Source of the DNA: Betaproteobacteria bacterium
Lineage (GTDB): Bacteria; Pseudomonadota; Gammaproteobacteria; Burkholderiales; Rhodocyclaceae
Direction of reading: 5' to 3'
Length of the DNA: 64,000 bases
Assembly: GCA_016709965.1 (NCBI GenBank)
Contig: JADJLT010000001.1
Coordinates: forward strand, 1,633,001 to 1,697,000
In this document: piece after piece, positions 26,780-36,700 of the stretch
Layout: every line of letters begins with the position of its first letter
How positions within the stretch are numbered: position 1 is the stretch's first letter
Translations under genes and position numbers: made by a program
Notes under the pieces: generated by a model
What the model was told of the DNA's origin: nothing
Seen by the model: only the letters and a program-made list of their open reading frames with translations
The model's database searches: none

Positions 26780-27588
26780 AAATAGTGTTCCTTGGCGGCG
26801 GCAACATGGCCAACGCCCTGATCGGCGGCATGGTGAAACAGGGTTTTGCCGCCAGCGATATCGAGGTCATCGAGCTTGGCGCCGATGCACGTGACAAGCT
26901 GGTTGCCAGCTATGGCGTCAATTGCCACGCCGGTGCCGAGGCAGCACCGTCCTCCCCGGACATCCTCGTGCTGGCGGTCAAGCCGCAGCAGATGAAGGAA
27001 GCGGTTGCCCCGCTCGTCGGCAAACTGGGCAGGGCAGTCGTCATCAGCATCGCCGCCGGTCTCGACATGACGGCGCTTTCTCGCTGGCTGGGCGGCCATC
27101 GCCAGATCGTGCGCTGCATGCCGAATACGCCCGCATTGATTGGCGCCGGCATCACAGGGCTTTGCGCCTTGCCGGAAGTCAGTGCCGAACAGCGCGCCGC
27201 CGCCGACCGCGTGTTGCGCGCCGTCGGCACCACGGTATGGATCGAGGATGAAGCGAAGATCGATGGTGTCACCGCCATCTCCGGCAGCGGCCCGGCCTAC
27301 GTTTTTCTGTTCATCGAAGCACTGCAACAGGCTGCCGCCGATCTTGGCTTTACACCGGAACAGGGTCGCCAACTAGCTATCGAAACGGTGCAGGGTGCTG
27401 CGGCGCTGGCCGCTCAATCCACCGAACCAGCCTCGATCCTGCGTGAACGCGTTACCTCCAAGGGCGGCACCACCGCCGCCGCCTTGCAAGTGATGGCTGA
27501 AAAGGGCGTCAAGGAAGGCATCGTCGCCGGCTGCATGGCAGCCGCCGCCCGCGGGCAGGAACTCGGCAAGATTCTCGGGGCCGACTGA
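26776..27588 (+). CDS. proC: Pyrroline-5-carboxylate reductase
   Basis: 270 residues. Rossmann motif FLGGGNMANALIGG at the N-terminus and the C-terminal signature TSKGGTTAAALQVMAEKG. It makes L-proline from pyrroline-5-carboxylate with NAD(P)H. It overlaps yggS upstream and yggT downstream (TGATG), so it is translationally coupled on both sides. Confidence 0.96.
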   Translation: MKIVFLGGGNMANALIGGMVKQGFAASDIEVIELGADARDKLVASYGVNCHAGAEAAPSSPDILVLAVKPQQMKEAVAPLVGKLGRAVVISIAAGLDMTALSRWLGGHRQIVRCMPNTPALIGAGITGLCALPEVSAEQRAAADRVLRAVGTTVWIEDEAKIDGVTAISGSGPAYVFLFIEALQQAAADLGFTPEQGRQLAIETVQGAAALAAQSTEPASILRERVTSKGGTTAAALQVMAEKGVKEGIVAGCMAAAARGQELGKILGAD

Positions 27589-28121
27589 TGCAAGCCCTCA
27601 TTTTCCTGATCGATGCGGTTGTCAGCTTCTTCTCCGCGCTGTTCCTGCTGCGTTTCATGATGCAGGCGATGCGCGTTTCCTTTGCCGGACAGATCGGAGA
27701 CTTTGTCGTCAAGCTCACCAACTGGGCCGTCAAGCCGCTGCGCCGCATCATTCCCGGCGCCGGCGGTTTCGATTGGGCCAGCCTGATCGCAGCACTGGCC
27801 ACGCAATTGCTGTTCAACGGCATCATCGTCGGTGCAGCGACGCGTTTTGGCGAAGTTGAAAGCGCCGGACTTGTACCGATGATTCTCTGGCTCGCCGTCC
27901 GCGGCCCGCTCCGGCTCTCGGTGCACATCATGATCGGTGCGCTGATCCTGCAAGCCGTGCTGTCGTGGATCAACCCCTACTCGCCGCTCGCCAAACCGGC
28001 CCAGCAACTGACCAGCCCGATTCTCGACCCGATCCGCCGCATCCTTCCAACCATTTCCGGCATCGACTTGTCGCCACTGGTCGCCATCCTGCTGTTGCAA
28101 GCGGTGCTGATGTTTCTGTGA
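27588..28121 (+). CDS. YggT-family membrane protein
   Basis: 177 residues, with two YggT repeats: helices at about 5-28, 60-80, 90-115 and 155-177, each repeat including a loop of the type VKPLRRIIPG or LDPIRRILP. The function is uncertain; homologues are linked to membrane/osmotic or division phenotypes. The start overlaps the proC stop, and the end overlaps the next gene by 4 bases (GTGA). Confidence 0.9.
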   Translation: MQALIFLIDAVVSFFSALFLLRFMMQAMRVSFAGQIGDFVVKLTNWAVKPLRRIIPGAGGFDWASLIAALATQLLFNGIIVGAATRFGEVESAGLVPMILWLAVRGPLRLSVHIMIGALILQAVLSWINPYSPLAKPAQQLTSPILDPIRRILPTISGIDLSPLVAILLLQAVLMFL

Positions 28122-28411
28122 ACGAATGGTTTCGGCTGGCCACTGACGGCCGCATCACGCTGACCCTGCACATCCAGCCCGGCGCCAAGAAAACCGAGTT
28201 TGCCGGGCTGCATGGCGATGCGCTGAAGATCCGATTGGCCGCCCCGCCCGTCGACGGCAAGGCCAACGAAGCCTTGATCAAATTCGTGGCCGAAGCGCTT
28301 GGTTTGCCGAAGTCTGCCGTCAATCTGAAAAGTGGCCAAACGTCGCGGCGCAAGGTGCTGGAAGTCAGCGGCACGACCAGTGAAACCGTCGCCAGCTTCG
28401 CCCAAGCCTGA
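28118..28411 (+). CDS. DUF167/YggU-family protein
   Basis: 97 residues from the GTG at 28118, which overlaps the yggT stop. The family motif APPVDGKANEALI and GQTSRRKVLEV are present. It is a small soluble alpha/beta protein of unknown function. The frame is open far upstream, but that part is the shadow of yggT. The dispersed repeat copy C begins at the base after the stop codon. Confidence 0.9.
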   Translation: MNEWFRLATDGRITLTLHIQPGAKKTEFAGLHGDALKIRLAAPPVDGKANEALIKFVAEALGLPKSAVNLKSGQTSRRKVLEVSGTTSETVASFAQA

Positions 28412-28451
28412 GAAAAATTTCGATTTCGGCGATTTTTTCCGGTTGACCGCA
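28412..28451 (+). repeat. Dispersed repeat, copy C
   Basis: GAAAAATTTCGATTTCGGCG, then ATTTTTTCC and GGTTGACCGCA, flush with the yggU stop codon. It lies in the convergent gap before pyrC'. With copy A it defines the long left half AAAATTTCGATTT. Confidence 0.85.
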
Positions 28452-28537
28452 AGAACCGCCAAAATCGCCGCTTTGCCTGAAAATTGGCGCCGCCAAGTAC
28501 TGGTATTCAGCAACTGGCGGCTAGAAGCACTCAGCGA

Positions 28538-29779
28538 CTAATAAACCACCCGCCCGCCCACCAGCGTCGTCTTCACCTGGCCGGTCATCATGTAACCCAT
28601 CCAGGGTGAATTCTTGCCGCGGCTTTTCAGGGTTTCCGGCGTCAGTTGCCAGGTCGCTTCCGGGTCGAAAATGCAGATGTCAGCCGCTGCCCCAATCGCC
28701 AACTGGCCGCTCGGCAAACCAAGCACGGTGGCTGGCGCCGAAGTAATGCGCGCCAGTGCATCCGACAGACTGACACCCGCCGCCTCTGCCCATTTCAGGG
28801 TCAACGGCAACAGCACTTCAAGGCCGGTCGCACCCGGTTTGGCTTCGCCAAACGGCAGCAACTTGTCGTCAGCCCCCACCGGCGTGTGGTCAGAACAGAT
28901 AGCGGCGAATCCTCCAACCGCGGCATCCGACAAGGCCAGACGATCAGCTTGCGTGCGCAGCGGCGGGCAGAAGCGGGCGTGCGGGTTGAAGAATCCGATG
29001 TCGTTTTCAGTCAGCAGCAGGTGATGAACACCGATATCGAACGTCACCGGCAAGCCTTCTGCCATGGCCTGCTTGACCAGCGCAACACCGGCACCCGACG
29101 ACAACCGGGTCAGGTGCACGCGGCAACCGGTGTCGCGCACGAGCTGAACGATGGTGGCGATAGCTATGGTTTCGGCGGCTACCGGAATCCCGGCCAGGCC
29201 CAGACGGCTCGATACTTCGCCTTCGTGGGCAATGCCATTGCGCGACAGCCAGTAATCCTGCGGATGCAGGAAAATCTGGAAATCAAAGGTCGCAGCGTAC
29301 TCCAGCGCGCGCAGCAGGGCCTCGGTATCAACCACCGGCACCTTGGCCTGCGAAAAGGCAACGCAACCGGCCTTCTTCAAGCCGGCCAGTTCGGAGAGGC
29401 GTTCGCCATTCAGGCCCAGCGTCAGGGCACCCAGCGGCAGCACGCGGGCCTTGCGGATTTCCTTGCCGCGATGGACCAGGCGATCAGCCAGTTCCGGCTC
29501 GTCAAGCGGTGGGTCGGCATCCGGCGGCACGACGACGGAGGTGACGCCTCCGGCCACCGCCGCAGCGAGTTCGGCCTCGATGGAATTCAGGCGAGCACCG
29601 AGATCGACCAATCCGGGGCAAACCACACAACCGGTCGCATCAATGGTTTGCTCAGCGACAAAGCCGGTCGGCGCATCGCCCAGCGCAGCAATCTTGCCGT
29701 CGGCAATGTACAGCGACGCGTTGCGGTCAACGCCGTTTTTCGGGTCAATGACGCGACCATTTTCAATAACGATATTCAT
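28538..29779 (-). CDS. Dihydroorotase-like non-catalytic subunit PyrC'
   Basis: 413 residues from MNIVIENGRVIDP. The fold is that of an amidohydrolase/dihydroorotase, but the metal-binding HxH after strand 1 is lost: the position reads PGLVDLGARLNS instead of the usual DxHxH. This matches the inactive PyrC' (PyrX) that forms a complex with PyrB in pseudomonads and relatives. It follows pyrB with one base between. A working dihydroorotase must be encoded elsewhere. Confidence 0.92.
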   Translation of the reverse strand: MNIVIENGRVIDPKNGVDRNASLYIADGKIAALGDAPTGFVAEQTIDATGCVVCPGLVDLGARLNSIEAELAAAVAGGVTSVVVPPDADPPLDEPELADRLVHRGKEIRKARVLPLGALTLGLNGERLSELAGLKKAGCVAFSQAKVPVVDTEALLRALEYAATFDFQIFLHPQDYWLSRNGIAHEGEVSSRLGLAGIPVAAETIAIATIVQLVRDTGCRVHLTRLSSGAGVALVKQAMAEGLPVTFDIGVHHLLLTENDIGFFNPHARFCPPLRTQADRLALSDAAVGGFAAICSDHTPVGADDKLLPFGEAKPGATGLEVLLPLTLKWAEAAGVSLSDALARITSAPATVLGLPSGQLAIGAAADICIFDPEATWQLTPETLKSRGKNSPWMGYMMTGQVKTTLVGGRVVY

Positions 29780-29780
29780 C

Positions 29781-30740
29781 TCAATTCCCCGCAACAATGC
29801 TCATGACGGCCATGCGCACTGCAATGCCGAAGGTGACTTGCGGCAGGATCACGGCCTGCGAGCCGTCGGCGACCGCCGAGTGGATTTCGACGCCACGGTT
29901 CATCGGCCCCGGGTGCATCACGATGGCGTCCGGCTTGGCCAGTGCCAGCTTTTGCGGCGTCAGGCCGTAGTGGCGGAAATATTCGCCGGCCGATGGCAGC
30001 AGGGCACCGGTCATCCGTTCGTTTTGCAGACGCAGCATGATCACTACGTCGCAATCCTTCAGGCCTTCATTCATGTCGTGATAAACATGCACGCCGAGCT
30101 TGTCGAGATGCTTGGGCAGCAGCGTTTCCGGACCGATGGCACGGACTTCCGGCACCCCCAGTGTGGTCAGCGCGTGAATGTCCGAGCGGGCAACGCGCGA
30201 GTGCAGGATGTCGCCGACAATGGCGACACGCAATTGCGAGAAGTCCTTCTTGTAATGGCGAATCGTGTACATGTCGAGCAGGCCCTGGGTCGGGTGCGCG
30301 TGGCGCCCGTCACCGGCATTGACGACGTGAATGTCGTCGCGACCGACCCGCTGCAGGTGCTCGGCAATCAGGTACGGCGCACCGCTGGACGCATGGCGCA
30401 CGACGAACAGGTTGGCATGCATGGCGCACAGGTTATCGATGGTGTCGAGCAGGGTTTCGCCCTTGCTGGCCGACGACTTGTTGATGTCGAGATTGATGAC
30501 GTCGGCGGACAGACGCTTGGCGGCGATCTCGAAGGTAGTGCGGGTCCGCGTCGAGTTCTCGAAAAACAGGTTGAAGACGCTCTTGCCACGCAGCAGCGGT
30601 ACCTTTTTCACTTCACGCGCCGAGATTTCCATGAAGGACGCGGCGGTATCGAGAATCTGGGTCAGGATGCTTTGCGGCAATCCTTCGATAGACAGCAGGT
30701 GGGCCAGTTCGCCGTTTTTGTTCAACTGCGGGTTATACAT
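29781..30740 (-). CDS. pyrB: Aspartate carbamoyltransferase catalytic subunit
   Basis: 319 residues from MYNPQLNKNGEL. The carbamoyl-phosphate loop FENSTRTRTTFE and the later HPTQGLLDMYT segment are intact. First committed step of pyrimidine synthesis. It overlaps pyrR by 8 bases and is followed by pyrC'; no pyrI subunit is present, consistent with the PyrB-PyrC' dodecamer type. Confidence 0.96.
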   Translation of the reverse strand: MYNPQLNKNGELAHLLSIEGLPQSILTQILDTAASFMEISAREVKKVPLLRGKSVFNLFFENSTRTRTTFEIAAKRLSADVINLDINKSSASKGETLLDTIDNLCAMHANLFVVRHASSGAPYLIAEHLQRVGRDDIHVVNAGDGRHAHPTQGLLDMYTIRHYKKDFSQLRVAIVGDILHSRVARSDIHALTTLGVPEVRAIGPETLLPKHLDKLGVHVYHDMNEGLKDCDVVIMLRLQNERMTGALLPSAGEYFRHYGLTPQKLALAKPDAIVMHPGPMNRGVEIHSAVADGSQAVILPQVTFGIAVRMAVMSIVAGN

Positions 30741-31242
30741 TTTCCAGTCTCCAGGCGAGTTGACCGTTGTCGTCCCGATCCAGAACCAGGCTATGCGCAT
30801 CCTTCAGGCTCACATCCCAGACGCCGTAAGTTGGCGCTACCGGCAATTCGCGTCCACCGCGATCAGCCAGCACGGCCAGTTCGACCGCCGCAGGGCGCCC
30901 ATAGTCGAACAACTCATTGATGGCTGCGCGGGTAGTGCGGCCGGTATAAAGCACGTCGTCGACCAGGATCAGGTGACGGCCTTCAACATCAAACGGGATC
31001 ACCGTCGGCCGGCACTGCGGATGCAGGCCCTTTTCGGCGAAATCGTCGCGGTAGAAGGACACATCAATCAGGCCGATCTCTTCGCTCAGGCCCAGCAATT
31101 CGCGCAAACGTTCGGCGATCCACGCGCCCCCGCTGTAAATCCCGATCAGCGCCGGGTTCTTGGAAAGTTGCGGACGAATCAGGTCGGCCAGTTGGCGACA
31201 CTGCGCCTCGGCATCAGGCAGCGGATTGATCAGGGTGGACAT
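30733..31242 (-). CDS. pyrR: PyrR bifunctional regulator/uracil phosphoribosyltransferase
   Basis: 169 residues from MSTLINPLPDAE. The PRPP-binding motif is LILVDDVLYTGRTTRAA. In Gram-positives PyrR binds pyr leader RNA. In proteobacteria it sits in pyr clusters and its regulatory mode is less clear. It overlaps ruvX by 29 bases and pyrB by 8, so the run yqgE > ruvX > pyrR > pyrB > pyrC' is one transcript. Confidence 0.93.
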   Translation of the reverse strand: MSTLINPLPDAEAQCRQLADLIRPQLSKNPALIGIYSGGAWIAERLRELLGLSEEIGLIDVSFYRDDFAEKGLHPQCRPTVIPFDVEGRHLILVDDVLYTGRTTRAAINELFDYGRPAAVELAVLADRGGRELPVAPTYGVWDVSLKDAHSLVLDRDDNGQLAWRLENV

Positions 31243-31651
31243 GAGGACTTTCGAACCAGGTTTGGAGAATAAGTTGGGCGGCGACCGCGTCGAGCAGCGG
31301 TTTGGCAGATCTGCTGTTGCGGCCGGTTTCGCGCAGGCGGGATTCAGCATCGACAGATGTCATGCGTTCGTCGGCAAAACCGACAGGCAGGTTGTAACGG
31401 CGCTTTAGGCGCTCGGCGAACTTGGTGGCCAGCCGGGTCATTTCGTGCGGCGTACCGTCGGCGTGGGTGGGCAGGCCAACAACCAGCTGCTCCGGCTGCC
31501 ATTCGGCGACCAGCTTGGCGATGGCGGCGAAACGGTCGTCGTTGGACTCGGCGTGGATGGTGGTCAGCGGGTGGGCGGTACCAAGCAGGGTTTCACCGGT
31601 GGCAACACCGATACGCTTCTCACCGAAATCAAAAGCCAGAACAGTGCCCAT
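31214..31651 (-). CDS. ruvX: Putative Holliday-junction resolvase RuvX/YqgF
   Basis: 145 residues. RNase-H-like fold with AFDFGEKRIGVATG at the N-terminus, VVGLPTHADGTPHEMT, and DERMTSVDAESRLRE. Family members act in rRNA 16S processing or recombination. It lies 16 bases after yqgE, a widespread pairing. Confidence 0.95.
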   Translation of the reverse strand: MGTVLAFDFGEKRIGVATGETLLGTAHPLTTIHAESNDDRFAAIAKLVAEWQPEQLVVGLPTHADGTPHEMTRLATKFAERLKRRYNLPVGFADERMTSVDAESRLRETGRNSRSAKPLLDAVAAQLILQTWFESPHVHPDQSAA

Positions 31652-31667
31652 CAGCGATGCGATCCGC

Positions 31668-32228
31668 TCATGCGTGGCCGGCCACGTCGGAAAGCTGGGT
31701 AAAGCTGATGCCTAGTTTCAGCATCGCAGCCGGCAGGCGCTCTTCGGGCGGCAGGTCGAAAAGGATTTCTGCCTTGGCTGGCACGGTCAACCAGGAATTC
31801 TGCGCCAGTTCGCTTTCGAGCTGACCGGCATCCCAGCCGGCGTAGCCCAACGTGACGATAATTTCTGCCGGCAAGCCTTCGCTGCCCACCGAGTTCAACA
31901 CATCGCGCGAACTGGTCAGGCCGACTTCGCTATTCACCGCCAGCGTCGATTGCCATTTGCCAACCGGACGGTGCAGCACGAAACCACGATCGAGTTGCAC
32001 CGGGCCACCGAAATAAACGGGCAGCTTGGCCAGGTTCTCGGCCGACAGTTTGATGTCGATTTTTTCGAACAGACCGGCCAGATCCATGTCGATCGGGCGA
32101 TTGACGATAATCCCCAAGGCCCCGTTTTCATTGTGTTCGCAAATGTAAACGAGGGCGTTCGAGAAATACGGGTCTTCCAGCGTCGGCATGGCGATGAGGA
32201 AGTTGTCGGTCAGGTTGACGTTGTCCAT
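31668..32228 (-). CDS. YqgE/AlgH family protein (DUF179)
   Basis: 186 residues starting MDNVNLTDNFLIAMP. The family motifs LTDNFLIAMP, YICEHNENGALGIIVNRP and FGGPVQLDRGFVLH are all present. Its biochemical role is unknown. It is the first gene of the pyr run, divergent from the photolyase gene. Confidence 0.93.
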   Translation of the reverse strand: MDNVNLTDNFLIAMPTLEDPYFSNALVYICEHNENGALGIIVNRPIDMDLAGLFEKIDIKLSAENLAKLPVYFGGPVQLDRGFVLHRPVGKWQSTLAVNSEVGLTSSRDVLNSVGSEGLPAEIIVTLGYAGWDAGQLESELAQNSWLTVPAKAEILFDLPPEERLPAAMLKLGISFTQLSDVAGHA

Positions 32229-32265
32229 GCTGGAATTTTAATCGCCGGGGAGGTACAAACCAACC

Positions 32266-33678
32266 ATGAAAAAAGAAAAAGCCCTCGTCTGGTTCCGCCG
32301 CGACCTCCGTGATCACGACCACGCAGCCCTGAGCGCGGCCCTCGCAGACGCGCAGCAGGTTTATTGCGCCTTCGTTTTTGACCGTGAAATTCTTGAGGCG
32401 CAGCCCACGCGGCGCGATCGCCGGGTCCAATTCATTCGGGAATCGCTGCTCGAACTGGATGGGGCACTGCGTAAAAAAGGTGGCGGACTGATCGTTGTTC
32501 ACGGCCATGCAACGACGGAAATTCCTCTACTGGCAGGCCGCCTGGGCATCACGGCCGTGTTCGCCAACCGCGATTATGAGCCGGCGGCCAAAACGCGCGA
32601 TGCCGAGGTGAAGCGAGCCTTGACGGCCGATGGTATCGACTTCGTTCAATTCAAGGATCAGGCCATTTTCGATGGCGATGAGGTGCTGACACAGGCCGGT
32701 AAAGCATTTTCTGTGTTCACGCCGTACAAGAATGCCTGGCTAAAACGCTTGACCGCAGCAGACTGCGCAGTCTGGCCATGCTCTGGCCAACTGGCCGGTA
32801 GCGAGCTGGCCGGCGTACCGACCCTGGCCGACATCGGCTTCGAGGCCACCGATCTGGCTGAACTCGGGATTCAGCCCGGCATGGCCGGCGCCCGAACCTT
32901 ATGGGAAGAATTCCGCCAAAGCCGCATCACGCGTTATGGCGCGCTGCGCGACTTCCCGGCGGTTAAGGGCGTGTCTTACCTGTCAGTCCATCTGCGCTTC
33001 GGTACCATTTCGATTCGCGAACTGGTACGAGCCGCCCTCGCCGCCGAGGCAAATGTCTGGCTCAGCGAGCTGATCTGGCGGGATTTCTACTTCATGATCC
33101 TCGACCGCTTTCCGCACGTCGTCGGCCATGCCTTCAAGCACGATTACGATGCCATCCAGTGGACTAACTGGCCTGAGGGCTATGCTGCCTGGTGCGAAGG
33201 CCGTACCGGCTATCCGCTGGTCGATGCAGCGATGCGTCAACTTAATTTCAGTGGCTGGATGCATAACCGGCTACGCATGGTCGTCGCCTCGTTCCTGACC
33301 AAGGATCTCGGCCTCGACTGGCAGCTGGGCGAACGCTATTTTGCCGAACAGTTGAACGACTTCGATCTCTCGGCCAACAACGGCGGCTGGCAATGGGCAT
33401 CATCGAGCGGCTGCGACGCCCAGCCCTATTTCCGGATTTTCAACCCGATCACGCAGTCGGAAAAATTCGACCCGGAGGGCAAGTTCATTCGCCGCTATGT
33501 GCCGGAACTGGCGAGCGTACCGAACAAATACATCCACGCGCCATGGCTGATGGGGCGAATCGAGCAGGAGGCGCTAGGCGTCGTGATCGGCCGCGATTAT
33601 CCGGGACCCATCGTCGATCACGCCAAGGCGCGCGAGGAAACGCTGGCGCGTTATGCGGTGGTAAAAAAGCTGGTTTGA
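32266..33678 (+). CDS. phrB: Deoxyribodipyrimidine photolyase
   Basis: 470 residues. The N-terminal antenna domain begins ALVWFRRDLRDHDH. The C-terminal FAD domain has WLSELIWRDFYF, MDAAMRQL-like YPLVDAAMRQL, and DLSANNGGWQWASSSGCD. It uses blue light to split pyrimidine dimers. It is a single-gene plus-strand unit, divergent from yqgE and convergent with chpA. Confidence 0.95.
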   Translation: MKKEKALVWFRRDLRDHDHAALSAALADAQQVYCAFVFDREILEAQPTRRDRRVQFIRESLLELDGALRKKGGGLIVVHGHATTEIPLLAGRLGITAVFANRDYEPAAKTRDAEVKRALTADGIDFVQFKDQAIFDGDEVLTQAGKAFSVFTPYKNAWLKRLTAADCAVWPCSGQLAGSELAGVPTLADIGFEATDLAELGIQPGMAGARTLWEEFRQSRITRYGALRDFPAVKGVSYLSVHLRFGTISIRELVRAALAAEANVWLSELIWRDFYFMILDRFPHVVGHAFKHDYDAIQWTNWPEGYAAWCEGRTGYPLVDAAMRQLNFSGWMHNRLRMVVASFLTKDLGLDWQLGERYFAEQLNDFDLSANNGGWQWASSSGCDAQPYFRIFNPITQSEKFDPEGKFIRRYVPELASVPNKYIHAPWLMGRIEQEALGVVIGRDYPGPIVDHAKAREETLARYAVVKKLV

Positions 33679-33718
33679 AGAACTCGGAGGCGCAGGAAAC
33701 ACCGTAAAAGGCACTTCC

Positions 33719-33733
33719 TGCGGTCAACCGGAA
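33719..33733 (-). repeat. Dispersed repeat, copy D
   Basis: On the minus strand TTCCGGTTGACCGCA directly follows the chpA stop codon TAA. It is the only copy in minus orientation and has a short left flank (GCGCAATAA) that serves as the gene's last codons. Confidence 0.75.
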
Positions 33734-36700
33734 TTATTGCGCTTTTTTGCAATATTTCGCGACGAGGCCAAGCAGCTCGACTTCATCGTAAGGCTTGCCC
33801 AGATAGTGATTGGCCCCGATTTCCAGCGCATAGTTGCGATGCTTGTCCGCCGTCCGCGAGGTAATCATCACGATAGGCAAGGACCGCAGGCGCACATCAG
33901 CGCGGATATTGCGGACCAGATCGAAGCCGTCCATGCGCGGCATTTCGATGTCGGAGAGGATCACATCCGGTAGCACATCCACCAGTTGCTCCAGCGCATC
34001 GACGCCATCCTTGGCCAGAATGACCTGATACCCCTCACGCATCAGGAGTCGGCTGGTGATCTTGCGCACTGTCAGCGAATCGTCTACCACCATCACGGTC
34101 GGCAGGCTCGGCGCCTCGGTCAGCACCGGCGGCAGCATGGTCGGCACCGCCGTATGCACCATCGATACTGTGGCCCGACTGGCCAACGCGACCGGGTTCA
34201 GAATCAGCACGACCTTGCCGTCGCCGAGCACGGTTGCCCCGGCGATACCCACCACGCGGGCGAGCTGGGCGCCAATATTCTTGACGACGACTTCTCGATT
34301 GCCCTTGAGCTCATCGACCAGAATGGCGACCCGCTGCGAACCGGAACGCAGCAACAACACCCAGTACTGGCGATGCGCTTCCGGCACCGCCTGCGCGTCA
34401 CCGAGCAGATGCGGCAGGAAATGGAAGGGATAACGATTGCCCTGCCAATTCACTTCGCTTTCCTCGCGAATGGCCGCCAGCCCTTTTTCCTTCATTTCCA
34501 TGACCTGTTCGATCATGGTCGAGGGCACGGCATAAAGCTGGCTGCCGACGCGAACCAGCAGGGTCTGGGTCACCGCCAGCGTCAGTGGCAGGTAAAGACG
34601 GAAGGTCGTTCCCTTGCCTGGCTGCGAGAGGATTTCGATACGACCGCCCAACGCCGACACGGCCGTCTTCACCACATCCATGCCGACCCCACGGCCGGCA
34701 AGCTGGGTCAATTCGGCCGCGGTCGAGAAACCGGGCTGGAAGATGAAATCGAATAAGGCAGAATCATCCACCACCTGTCCCGGCTGAAGCAGGCCCATGC
34801 TCTCGGCGCGGGCACGAATACCGCTGGCGTTCAAACCCTTGCCATCGTCGGCCATGGACAGGATGATTTCATTGCCTTCCTGAGCCAGCTTGACGACGAT
34901 TTCCCCGGCCTCGGCCTTGCCTGCAGCCAAACGCTCATCACGGCTCTCGATGCCATGAGCCACGGCGTTGCGCAGCATGTGTTCTATCGGCGCCAGCATC
35001 TTGTCGAGCACGGAACGGTCGATATCGACCTGGCCGCCAACGATATCCAGACTGGCCCGTTTGCCGGTCTCCTTGGCGGTCTGCCGGACGATCCGGTAAA
35101 GGCGCTCGGTCTGGCTGGCAAAGGGCACCATACGCACGCTCATCAGCTCGTGCTGCAGACTGCGGTTCAGACGCGACTGGGCGAGGATTGCCGCATTGGC
35201 GTCATCGAGATTCTTCAGCAAGTTTTGCTGCACGGTCGCAACGTCGTTGACCGATTCGGCCATGAAACGGGTGAGCTCCTGGAAGCGGGTGAAGCGGTCA
35301 AGTTCCAGCGGGTCAAAGTCCGCCTCGCTATCCGGCGCCTGGGCGACGCGAGCCTGAATCTGGGACTCCGCCTGAATTTCAATTTCGCGCAACTGGCGGC
35401 GCAGACGAATGACGTTTTCCGTGAGTTCGAGCAGCGAGCCTTTCAGGCTGCGCATTTCACCTTCGATCCGGCTGCGGGCGATGGAAAGCTCGCCCGCCTC
35501 GCTAACCAGGCGATCCACCAGATCGGCGCGCACACGCAAGGTGGCGCCCTGCCCACTTGCCTCCGACTCGGCCTCCACTGCTGTCGGAATCTGACCAGCG
35601 TCCGGCATTGAATCTGTGGCATCCGCCACCGCGGGTACGTCAGGTACGGGCGCGACCACCGGCCCGGCACGCAAGCGTTCAACCGCCTGGACCAGCAGGT
35701 CAAGGCCGGCTTCGATTTCATCGATAAACACCGGCGTTACCTGACCAGCGCGCAATGCCTCCTCAACCCGCGCTTCGAGCAGATGGGTTGCTTCGCCAAG
35801 GTTCATGGCGCCTGCCATGCGGGCACTACCCTTGAAGGTGTGCAACAAGCGCGCAATGGCATGCGGCGCCGAATCACCGGCCAGATCAGCACGCCAGGCA
35901 CGAGCCTGAGCGGTCAGATCACGGGTCAGATCACCTGCTTCTTCAAGGAAGATCGGCAGTAATTGTTCGTCAAGTTCGTCGTTCAGCTGCGGCGTATCAG
36001 CCGCTGCCGCTATCTGGGTCAGCTCGGCCACCGGCTCGGGCTTCGGCATGGTGACACCTGGCAGCGCAATGATCTCGGCGCTGGCCGGGGTGGCCGCTTC
36101 TTCGATCACGGGGGCAGGATGATAAACATCATCCAGCGCTGCAATCAGTTGCATCTGCTCATCAGGCGCCCGCTGCAAGGCTAACCCGGCAAACATCTCT
36201 TCGAGCGTCATGATGCTCTGGCGAACGGTCTCCAGACCTTCGATGCTTTCCGGATGAGCCGAACCGTCGCGCCGAAGCAGGGCGTGTTCAAGCGTAATGG
36301 CCAGATGGTTGAGCGGCATCAGGCCGACGGTGGCAGCGATGCCACCCAGCGTGTGGGCAGCGCGCGTCATCTCGAAGGTAGTCGGTGCCGACGGATCGGC
36401 ATCGAGCACCGCGTAGGCGGCAACCAGCGTCTGCAAATGGCCGCGCGCCTCTTCGCAGAAAATGTCGTACAAGGTTGGCGAGACCTTGACGATCGGCTGC
36501 ACATTCGGAATTTGATCGATTTTCGGCGTTGACCGCGGCAGTACCTCTTCAGGCTCGACAGGGGCTTCAATGACAATAATTTCCGGCGGCAGAGCCGGTT
36601 CTTGTACTTCGATAGCCTCCACTGTCGGCGCTTCGGGCGCTTCCTCAAACGCCACCTCCTCGACCACCGTTTCCTCAACGGCCGGTTCGATTTCTGCCAG

